A stretch of 20,357 nucleotides of DNA. Origin: an uncultured Oscillospiraceae bacterium. Its GTDB lineage: Bacteria > Bacillota > Clostridia > Oscillospirales > Ruminococcaceae. The stretch's first letter is position 1, and the number at the start of each line of letters is the position of its first letter. The notes beneath the pieces were generated by a model, which did no database searches, was not told where the DNA came from, and worked only from the letters and a program-made list of their open reading frames with translations. Below are positions 1-6,456 of this stretch, one piece after another. The DNA lies in the NCBI GenBank assembly GCA_934454435.1, contig CAKSGA010000040.1, positions 1-20,357 on the forward strand, in the 5' to 3' direction. Made by a program: the position numbers and the translations under genes.

Positions 1-1277
1 AAGTAAGCCTGTGCATCGCCGGGCTCCATGCGGATCTCAACGGTATGCTCCGCAGAAGCGGTGTCATCGATGAGGTAGGAGGTCACGGGGTTGTCCCAGC
101 CGTCAGACATGTTGGCGTCCACGGACTTCACCTTCTCACCGTCAACGTAGATATCAGCAGCGCCGTACTTGTCGCTGTTCTGAGCCTTGAACACCATCTC
201 AAGAACGCTGCATGTCAGTGTGAACCTGATGGAGCCGCCGCTTGTTCCTTTGTACATCCAGCCGTTGTGGAAGCTGCTATGGGTGTCGTACTCCTTGAAG
301 CCGTCAAGCTCCACGCCAGTCATGGTTTCACGGTCCATGAAATGCATGTTCATGTACTTTGCACTGAATACAGGATCGGGGAGCTCCTTGCTTACCTCGC
401 CGACATTCTCGTCAACGGCGGCAAGCACCTTCTGGTAGTAGTTGTCCACGAAATCGGTTATGCACTTGTGACCATATGCGTTCGGGTGGGACTCATCATT
501 GGAGTAGTCCTCCCAGGTCATTCTGCCTGCTTCTATCTCGGCGTATACGCTGTCAGGAACGCTTATCATAGGAAGCTCGTAGTTTGCACCGATCCGGGAC
601 ATGTGCTCCTGGCAGGTGTAGCCTTCCTTCAGCACGGTGAACAGCAGCACGACTGCTATATCCTTGTCCTGGGTGAGAAGAGTGCGCACCAGGCTCTCAT
701 AAGCGTTCTTGTAGTCGCTCTCCTGGCCGTCATTCACGGCGAACTCAACGAACACGATATCCGGGTCTGCGGAGAGCACATCACGCTCCAGGCGGAGATT
801 TCCCAGCAGGGATGGCGTTCCGCTTATGCCTGCGTTGACTCCGGTGACTGTGATGTCAGGGAAATATCCCTGGAGCAGGTCGGTACAGGTCTTTGCGTAG
901 AACTCAGTGGTTCCGGCGTTGTAACCCTCTGTGATGGAGCCGCCTATGTACGCTGCGGTGATGTTCTCGCCGTTCTGCGCTTTCTTGAACACGTTCGCCA
1001 TTCTGGTCATGTTGCCGGTGGAAAGCAGGGAGCGGTCCACCATCTTCTCATAGTCCGTGCGGGTGTCGTCAGCTTCCTGGGTCTGTTCCGGGCTCCCGGA
1101 GGTTACCGCTGCGGAGCTCTCTGCCGGTGCAGAGCTTTCAGCGGTAACCTGGCTCTCAGTGCCTGATGCCTGGCTCTCGCCGGCGGAGGAACTGTCAGCG
1201 GAAGAAGTATTCCCGCTGCACGCAGTGAATGTGAGCAGCATGGACGCCGCAAGTAAAACAGATAAGAGCTTTTTCAT
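1..1277 (-). CDS. SGNH/GDSL-hydrolase lipoprotein, 3' end cut by window edge
   Basis: Open from ATG at 1277 to the window edge (425 codons, no stop), so the C-terminus is missing. AAGGAG lies 7-8 nt before the ATG. The N-terminus is a lipoprotein signal ending LTFTAC (Cys20), followed by a Ser/Ala/Glu-rich linker to about residue 75, so the enzyme should be tethered outside the cell membrane. SGNH blocks are visible: GGSITEG (112-118, nucleophile Ser114), a Gly near 150, FAVNDG with Asn182, and NDESHPNAYGH with the Asp260/His263 pair. A beta-rich domain follows from about residue 290. The family removes acyl, often acetyl, groups from glycans or lipids; a carbohydrate esterase is the likeliest role in a gut clostridium, but the substrate cannot be read from sequence. 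Family confident; substrate unknown. Confidence 0.9.
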   Translation of the reverse strand, partial: MKKLLSVLLAASMLLTFTACSGNTSSADSSSAGESQASGTESQVTAESSAPAESSAAVTSGSPEQTQEADDTRTDYEKMVDRSLLSTGNMTRMANVFKKAQNGENITAAYIGGSITEGYNAGTTEFYAKTCTDLLQGYFPDITVTGVNAGISGTPSLLGNLRLERDVLSADPDIVFVEFAVNDGQESDYKNAYESLVRTLLTQDKDIAVVLLFTVLKEGYTCQEHMSRIGANYELPMISVPDSVYAEIEAGRMTWEDYSNDESHPNAYGHKCITDFVDNYYQKVLAAVDENVGEVSKELPDPVFSAKYMNMHFMDRETMTGVELDGFKEYDTHSSFHNGWMYKGTSGGSIRFTLTCSVLEMVFKAQNSDKYGAADIYVDGEKVKSVDANMSDGWDNPVTSYLIDDTASAEHTVEIRMEPGDAQAY

Positions 1278-1328
1278 CAGATATCTCCTTAATTTTGTCA
1301 AAATAAAACGGGCACGCCGCCCATATCA

Positions 1329-1357
1329 ATTATACAGTAATATACACTGGTTGTCAA
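1329..1357 (-). promoter_or_regulatory. Consensus SigA promoter for the SGNH lipoprotein gene
   Basis: On the minus strand TTGACA (1357-1352), a 17-nt spacer and TATAAT (1334-1329) match the consensus exactly. Predicted transcription start is near 1322, giving a leader of about 45 nt. Confidence 0.85.
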
Positions 1358-1369
1358 GCCGTGACTTCA

Positions 1370-1405
1370 AAAAAGCAGAACGGCGCTGCAATTATCACAG
1401 CGCCG
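1370..1405 (-). terminator. Rho-independent terminator after the DUF4870 gene
   Basis: Perfect 8-bp stem CGGCGCTG/CAGCGCCG (1381-1388 with 1398-1405), 9-nt loop, followed on the minus strand by TTCTGCTTTTTT. It starts 20 nt past the stop codon at 1425 and separates this gene from the SGNH promoter. Confidence 0.85.
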
Positions 1406-1424
1406 CATAAAATCCGGTAATGGA

Positions 1425-1739
1425 TCAGCCGATTATGTGAATGTCCCTGAGTACCGGAAGAGCCTTTTCCTCGCCCTGGGCAGCGGAGATGATGCCGTAG
1501 ATGAAACCTATGAAGCACACAAGTCCGCCCACACCGCTGATTATATAGCCAATGAATCTGATAACTGGAATGTTGCACAGAATAGCGGAAGCAGCGCCGA
1601 TGACCGCTTCAAGGATGAACAGAAGCAGACCCTGGTTCGCATGGAACCTTGTGAATGAAGTGCCGCCAACGATCAGCGGGATCACAAAAAGCGGTCCGAA
1701 ATAACTGAGTATACCAAATGCCTTTTCGTTAGAGTCCAT
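1425..1739 (-). CDS. DUF4870 / Tic20-like small membrane protein
   Basis: A 104-residue protein starting at ATG 1739, chosen because AGGAGGT lies 7-8 nt upstream and the family begins at this point; an in-frame start at 1811 would add 24 residues without family resemblance. Three hydrophobic segments are visible (about 8-26, 37-58 and 61-88), with the family signature FGILSYFGPLFVIPLI followed by FHANQGLLLF. DUF4870 (Tic20-like) proteins are polytopic membrane proteins of unknown function, often annotated only by domain. It has its own consensus promoter and terminator, so it appears to be a single-gene unit. Family assignment is good; role is unknown. Confidence 0.85.
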   Translation of the reverse strand: MDSNEKAFGILSYFGPLFVIPLIVGGTSFTRFHANQGLLLFILEAVIGAASAILCNIPVIRFIGYIISGVGGLVCFIGFIYGIISAAQGEEKALPVLRDIHIIG

Positions 1740-1803
1740 AATAAAACCTCCTGGTGAACGCCGCAGCCGGAGCGCCACATTCTCCGGAACGGCTGACATA
1801 TGC

Positions 1804-1857
1804 AGTACCACAGAATGGTACTAATAATATAATATAACAAAAGTCAGCGTTTGTCAA
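1804..1857 (-). promoter_or_regulatory. SigA promoter with a hairpin at the predicted +1
   Basis: Minus strand TTGACA (1857-1852), 17-nt spacer, TATTAT (1834-1829). The predicted start is near 1822, which is exactly where a 7-bp inverted repeat AGTACCA/TGGTACT with a 5-nt loop begins (1804-1810 with 1816-1822). The transcript would therefore start in a hairpin, or the dyad could be an operator. Confidence 0.75.
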
Positions 1858-1882
1858 CTTATTCAGCAAGTCATTCTTAAAA

Positions 1883-3304
1883 TTATACGAAAAAGCTGAA
1901 AATCTGCCGCTTGTTCTCCAGAATATCATTAAATCTGTCCAAATACTCATATGGGTATTTAAGATTTGTGATACGCTGTATCCTGCCGGTGGTGCGGTCA
2001 ACCAGCTTGGTGGAGGCCCCGGCGCCCACCGCAAGGATAGTCTGGAGCTCCTCCATTATGTAGGTGTTGTAGAGGCTCTCGGTGCCGGGTCTGGCATAGC
2101 CGGTGTTCTCCTGATTGTCGGCGGTGTTCTTCTGGCGGTAGAGGTAATACGGAACGTAACCGCACTCCGCCAGGCGCTTGTGGGCGTAGTCCACCATGCG
2201 CTCCGCTTCGCCGACCTCTGCGTCAGTGCCCGTGCGGAACAGCGCCGCCGCACGCTTCAGCGACAGGCTGTGCACCGTTATGTTCTCCGGGGAGAGCCCG
2301 CACACGGCCTCCAGGCTCGCTGCAAAGCTGTCGAAATCGTCCAGCGGCAGCCCGGCTATAAGGTCCATGTTTATGACCTCGAACCCGGTTTCCCGGGCCA
2401 TCAGGAACGCCTGCTCCGTCTGTTCGCTGGTGTGCGCCCTGCCTATCGCTTTAAGCACCTCGTTGTTCATGGTCTGGGGATTTACACTGATGCGCCCTGC
2501 GCCGGCTTCCTTTATAGCCGCCAGCTTTTCGGGGGTTATCGTGTCGGGCCTGCCAGCCTCCACCGTGAATTCACGAACATGTGAGAGGTCAAAGCACTCC
2601 AGTGCCGCAAACAGGCGTCTGAGCTGCTCCGCAGACAGCACCGTCGGGGTTCCTCCGCCGAAATATATCGTATCGCAGGTGAGCCCCAGGTGGCGGGAGA
2701 TGGTGGCAAGCTGACGCATCTCCTCCGTCATTCGCACCAGGTACTCGTCCAGACGTGCCGCCGCCTGGTTCACGGAATGCGACACGAAGCTGCAGTAGCT
2801 GCACCGGGTCGGGCAAAAAGGTATCGACACATACAGGCTGAACGAATTTGTGGGAATGCTGTCCTCCAGCGGCTTCTGGACCTGTTCTATGCGGCGTGCC
2901 ACGGCGAGCTTCCTGGGGCTCACCAGCAGGGACTCCAGCGCCTGGGCGTCCGTCAGCTTCGACAGGACTTTCACCGGGCGCACCCCGGTAAGTATCCCCC
3001 AGGGGAGGTCACGTCCCGTATACTCCCGAAGAGCCTTGTACAGCAGCACGGACATCTCACGTTCCTGCTCCTTGTCCGTGGTCCCCTCCGGGACAGTGCG
3101 GCTCATGGCGTAGCGCTTCCCGCCGCATACCAGCTCCACCGAAAGCTCAATGCCGCCGGGGAACTCCTTCTTTTCCGTCAGGCAGAAGTCACCTGCGGCG
3201 TCCGCAGGGTCGGTGGAGAGCTTCAGCTCCATCGGCGGAAAAAAGTTCCTGTAAAGCCGCTCCAACTCATACTGAAACCTGTGATTACTGAAAATAAGTG
3301 TCAT
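1883..3304 (-). CDS. hemZ: HemZ-type coproporphyrinogen dehydrogenase, radical SAM
   Basis: A 473-residue radical SAM protein. The CxxxCxxC cluster motif is C164-C168-C171 (IPFCPTRCSYC), followed by FGGGTPT near 215, the SAM-contact motif of the HemN/HemZ group. The upstream segment PWGILTGVRPVK (about 101-112) is typical of HemZ rather than HemN. Family role: oxygen-independent conversion of coproporphyrinogen III to protoporphyrinogen, in the cytosol; many clostridial members sit in genomes without a full heme pathway, so the true substrate may differ. Its ATG overlaps the stop of the HAD gene by 4 nt (ATGA), implying translational coupling, and it is the last gene of the mutS2 operon. No good terminator was found before the next promoter. 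Confidence 0.88.
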   Translation of the reverse strand: MTLIFSNHRFQYELERLYRNFFPPMELKLSTDPADAAGDFCLTEKKEFPGGIELSVELVCGGKRYAMSRTVPEGTTDKEQEREMSVLLYKALREYTGRDLPWGILTGVRPVKVLSKLTDAQALESLLVSPRKLAVARRIEQVQKPLEDSIPTNSFSLYVSIPFCPTRCSYCSFVSHSVNQAAARLDEYLVRMTEEMRQLATISRHLGLTCDTIYFGGGTPTVLSAEQLRRLFAALECFDLSHVREFTVEAGRPDTITPEKLAAIKEAGAGRISVNPQTMNNEVLKAIGRAHTSEQTEQAFLMARETGFEVINMDLIAGLPLDDFDSFAASLEAVCGLSPENITVHSLSLKRAAALFRTGTDAEVGEAERMVDYAHKRLAECGYVPYYLYRQKNTADNQENTGYARPGTESLYNTYIMEELQTILAVGAGASTKLVDRTTGRIQRITNLKYPYEYLDRFNDILENKRQIFSFFV

Positions 3305-4041
3305 TCTTCTTGATCCTTTATTCTGGTGAAATACTCCGTCACGAACTCCGGGAAACGCTCCCGGGGCGCTGTAACTATTTTATCAGCGGCTATCCCCTGC
3401 CCGGTCATATCCTCCGGGAACACTGCGATATCCGCCGCATTCAGCATAGGTATATCCATAAGGCTGTCGCCGGCGCAGATCAGACCCCTGCCCGGAAAGA
3501 AACGCTCCGTCAGCCTGCGGACGGCTCCGCCCTTGCATATCCCGGCGGGTATGGCATAGACTTTCTGCCCGGTCGCAAAACAGTTTACAGCGTCCCCCGC
3601 CGCCCTTTCCAGCGCTTTCAGCGTGAATTCCGGCAGGGCGGACTTTGTGAACAGGAACAGACCGTCCACCATGCGTATTTCAAAGCAGCGGTGCGGGTCC
3701 TGCTCCAGCACCCGGCGGCAGGCACCGAGTTCCGCAGAGCAGCTTTCGGCGCATTTCCGGGAATGTTCTGACCACTCCGGATCAGGCTCGCCGTTTATCA
3801 GCAGAGAGCCGCCGTTGTCCACCAGTGCAAATTCCGGTGAAAAACCCGGTATCCTTATCCTGCGATACTGCTCGATGCTCCGGGTGGTGACCGGAATTAT
3901 CCCAAGTCCCGGCAGCAGCTCTGCCTGTTTTCTGGTGACGCATGAGATCTCCGCTTCGCCCTTACGCTCCACCAGGATATCCCCGGGGCAGCGCTTCGCA
4001 GCGGAAAAAATCAGCGTGCCGTCCAGGTCTGAAAACAGCAT
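3301..4041 (-). CDS. HAD-superfamily phosphatase of a Ter-type biosynthetic module
   Basis: A 246-residue HAD hydrolase starting at ATG 4041. Motif I FSDLDGTL contains Asp5 and Asp7, motif II is PVTTRS, the motif III lysine is in CKGGAV, and motif IV is GDSLMDIPML. An inserted cap between motifs II and III suggests a small-molecule phosphatase of the Cof/sucrose-phosphatase type. HAD phosphatases accompany PRTase-TRSP and StiP-PELOTA genes in Ter stress-response neighbourhoods, where they are predicted to dephosphorylate a ribosyl-type intermediate; that role is inferred here from the upstream gene. GGAG lies only 2 nt from the ATG, so the start site is weak. The frame stays open upstream through both palindromic repeats to GTG 4242, which would add 67 residues including two 31-residue repeats. 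Confidence 0.85.
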   Translation of the reverse strand: MLFSDLDGTLIFSAAKRCPGDILVERKGEAEISCVTRKQAELLPGLGIIPVTTRSIEQYRRIRIPGFSPEFALVDNGGSLLINGEPDPEWSEHSRKCAESCSAELGACRRVLEQDPHRCFEIRMVDGLFLFTKSALPEFTLKALERAAGDAVNCFATGQKVYAIPAGICKGGAVRRLTERFFPGRGLICAGDSLMDIPMLNAADIAVFPEDMTGQGIAADKIVTAPRERFPEFVTEYFTRIKDQEE

Positions 4042-4052
4042 GACTCCAGAGC

Positions 4053-4135
4053 CACGCTGGGTCAAGCGCAGCGTAACAAAATCAGACCCGTGAGTGCGCT
4101 CGTTTGAACGGGTCGATTTTGTTTGACCCAGCGTG
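4053..4135. repeat. Palindromic interspersed repeat, copy 1
   Basis: An 83-nt imperfect palindrome. Outer stem CACGCTGGGTCA/TGACCCAGCGTG (4053-4064 with 4124-4135), one-sided bulge AGCGCAGCGT (4065-4074), middle stem AACAAAATC/GATTTTGTT, a single bulged A (4084), inner stem GACCCGT/ACGGGTC, and a 16-nt apical loop (4092-4107). It is in tandem with copy 2 at a 93-bp period and fills the gap between the fusion gene and the HAD gene. Confidence 0.93.
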
Positions 4136-4145
4136 CCTACAGAGC

Positions 4146-4228
4146 CACGCTGGGTCAAGCGCAGCGTAACAAAATCAGACCCGTGAGTTCGCCCGTTTGA
4201 ACGGGTCGATTTTGTTTGACCCAGCGTG
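4146..4228. repeat. Palindromic interspersed repeat, copy 2
   Basis: Tandem copy 93 bp from copy 1, with both stems and the bulge unchanged; only the apical loop (4185-4200) differs, at two positions. It ends 3 nt before the stop codon of the upstream fusion gene. The period is a multiple of three, so the frame leading into the HAD gene remains open. Confidence 0.93.
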
Positions 4229-4231
4229 CCT

Positions 4232-6430
4232 CTATACATCACTCACAGCCTTTATCAGACCGCAGGCGTGGTAGTTGCGCAGAGGATACTCCCGCACCTC
4301 TACGCCCTTTTCCCGGGCGAGCTCCACCAGATGGCGGGTCATTGGGCTGTCGATATCCCGCAGAAGTATCAGCTCCGGGACACGGCGCAGCAGCACCCGG
4401 GTGGCCTCGCCGATACCTGGCTTGACCAGCCTGATATCCTCCACGCCGAAATGCTCTGCGATCTCCTGTGTTTCTGCATAGCCGCCGGCGGTTATCTGCG
4501 CAGGGAGCTCAGCGGGGCCGTAGGTCATCTCGCTCTCGATGGCATTTATAAAGTCATATGTGCGGTCGATGGGCTTGAACTCCCTGAAATACACTGCTCC
4601 ATGGAAGTCCCCGGGTATCGGGGTTCGCCCGAGGATAGTCCTGCTGAAAAGCCCAGAAACCACGCTGTTAAGGCAGGCGCAGGGAATGAACAGATCGTCA
4701 TGGGTCCCGCACAGTCTGCAAAGCCCTGCCGGGTCAGCGAGCACTGCGAGCTCGCACAGGCGGTCGAGCTTATCCCTGCCGACGCCGTATTCATAAAACG
4801 GGAACTCCTCCAGAGCCTGGCGCAGCGTGCGGGTTATCATGCCCTTGCCCGTCCAGCCGTCTATGAACTGTATGTTCTCAGCGGAATGCCTTGCCAGGAT
4901 ATAGTCCATGGCACGCCTGTCCACGCCCCTGCCGATGATTATGGAGATGGAATAGTGCGGCAGCGAAACGCCGTATTTCTTACGGATATAGCGCTTTATC
5001 AGCACGCCTGCGGGGGTACCGGCTCGTGCGAGGGAAATCAGCACGGCGTTTCTTCCCTTTTCCGCCCATATCGCCTCGGCAACGGTGCGCACGGCGTCCG
5101 CCACAGGCTTCGCCCAGAGTTTCAGGCCGTTCTCATATTCCCTCAGATACTCCTGCGAGGGCTCGTACTCCTGCGGGAGCAGCTCGCTGTAATGCCTTCC
5201 GCCCTGTATCAGCCTTTCACGCTCCTCAGGCGGGAGGGGCTGGAGCTTTCCGGTCATGTCCATAAGCAGCAGCTTCACATCGTCTGCTGAATAGCTTGTG
5301 GGAACTGTCCTGCTGCGCCAAAGCACGACCTTGAACTCGTCGCCACGTGCAGCTCCGCACAGTTCGCTGAGAGCCGCCGCCCCGGGACGTTCAGCGTCCG
5401 TCATGATTATGCTCAGGTCGCAGGGTGATGTGTTGTAGAGGTACACGGTGCGCTGCGGGTCGTACACGCTGTGGATGGCAGTCCTGTTGACGATGGGATA
5501 GGTCCCCGGCGCAGGAATTCCAAAACCCTTTCTCCGGCAGCTGAATGGCAGCATCGGGCTGCGTGTCGTGCAGTGGACCACCACCTTGCGGTACTTTTCC
5601 GAAAGGAATTTGCCAAGCAGCAGCGGCGGGTAACAGAATTCCTCGGTGCCTACCACCTCGACGGTCTCATCTTCTCCGCCAGGGTACTTGTCGGCGAGCT
5701 GTGCGCAGTACTTCTGGCATTCTGCGAGATACTGCTCAGCACTGACGCCGAGCCGGGGGTCAAGTATTGAGTTCCTGCGGAGCACGCTGGCAGGGCGGCG
5801 CACCAGTGGTTCACGGTCAGATGAGAAACTCTCCGGCATGAACGTGTTAGTCACCGCACCGCTGTCCGCCAGGACTACCGGCGTGATATCCGCTTCCCTG
5901 AGGGTATCAATGCTCTCGGCAGTGGCTGCAAGTCCCGCCGCATAAACACGGCAGTCCGGGGCAAGGCAGCCGTCAAGCGCCCTGACGAGGTTCACAGCGG
6001 TCCTGCCGGTGGTGAATTCATCGTCCACCAGTACCACCTGCTTCGCCCGGCGGAACATGTCCTCGTCCCGCACGCAGAGGTAGTGCTGCTTCGCATGGCT
6101 GTGGCTCTCCTCAAAGGTTATGGCTGTCGCCCAGTCCGGGAGCTTTTCCCGGGTGGTAGTCACGAAAAAACAGTCGTGGAACGAACCTGAAACAACGGCG
6201 CCTATCGCCGTGGCGGTCTCTGCGAATGCTATGACCACGGTAGGCTTGTCCGCCCTGCCGTCCTGCGCCGCTTTCCTGCCGAGCTCCTCGAACAGTTCAA
6301 GGGTGCTCACCGGGTCTGACGGAAAATGCTTTGCCTGCCTGGTGTTTACGAGTATATATTCCCGAGCCGGGTTGTTTTCACGCTTCGCAAGAAAGAGGTG
6401 CGAAACTGACGAACCGCTGCTAAGCTCCAT
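4232..6430 (-). CDS. PRTase-TRSP-StiP-PELOTA four-domain fusion (Ter-associated metabolite synthesis)
   Basis: A 732-residue protein starting at ATG 6430, chosen because GGGAGG sits 5 nt upstream; GTG 6460 overlaps the mutS2 stop but lacks a site. Domains seen: a phosphoribosyltransferase (about 20-215) with the PRPP loop VVLVDDEFTTGRT (132-144); a TRSP domain (about 260-375) with the literal TRSP motif at 289-292; a StiP domain (about 395-635) with SLARAGTP (466-473), HYSISII and FIDGWTGKG (522-530), often labelled cysteine protease but PRTase-like in its loop; and a PELOTA-type RNA-binding-like domain (about 655-732) with VKPGIGEATRVLLRR. In Ter stress neighbourhoods the first two and last two domains are usually separate proteins, predicted to build a nucleoside-like metabolite. 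Here they form one chain, 26 nt after mutS2 and followed by a HAD phosphatase. No TerD-like gene lies in the window. Confidence 0.85.
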   Translation of the reverse strand: MELSSGSSVSHLFLAKRENNPAREYILVNTRQAKHFPSDPVSTLELFEELGRKAAQDGRADKPTVVIAFAETATAIGAVVSGSFHDCFFVTTTREKLPDWATAITFEESHSHAKQHYLCVRDEDMFRRAKQVVLVDDEFTTGRTAVNLVRALDGCLAPDCRVYAAGLAATAESIDTLREADITPVVLADSGAVTNTFMPESFSSDREPLVRRPASVLRRNSILDPRLGVSAEQYLAECQKYCAQLADKYPGGEDETVEVVGTEEFCYPPLLLGKFLSEKYRKVVVHCTTRSPMLPFSCRRKGFGIPAPGTYPIVNRTAIHSVYDPQRTVYLYNTSPCDLSIIMTDAERPGAAALSELCGAARGDEFKVVLWRSRTVPTSYSADDVKLLLMDMTGKLQPLPPEERERLIQGGRHYSELLPQEYEPSQEYLREYENGLKLWAKPVADAVRTVAEAIWAEKGRNAVLISLARAGTPAGVLIKRYIRKKYGVSLPHYSISIIIGRGVDRRAMDYILARHSAENIQFIDGWTGKGMITRTLRQALEEFPFYEYGVGRDKLDRLCELAVLADPAGLCRLCGTHDDLFIPCACLNSVVSGLFSRTILGRTPIPGDFHGAVYFREFKPIDRTYDFINAIESEMTYGPAELPAQITAGGYAETQEIAEHFGVEDIRLVKPGIGEATRVLLRRVPELILLRDIDSPMTRHLVELAREKGVEVREYPLRNYHACGLIKAVSDV

Positions 6431-6456
6431 ATTTACCTCCCTTTCCACTACTGAAG

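Noticed and set aside
45..1166. A 373-codon open frame on the plus strand opposite the SGNH gene
   Set aside because: It is antisense to a gene with clear lipobox and catalytic motifs and has no recognisable domain or ribosome site; it is a product of GC-rich codon bias.
4053..4228. CRISPR-like array
   Set aside because: Only two units, with a 10-bp gap and no variable spacers; the units are palindromes with a third dispersed copy at 17262.
4226..5290. A 354-codon plus-strand frame opposite the fusion gene
   Set aside because: Antisense to well-supported PRTase and StiP domains; no motifs of its own.
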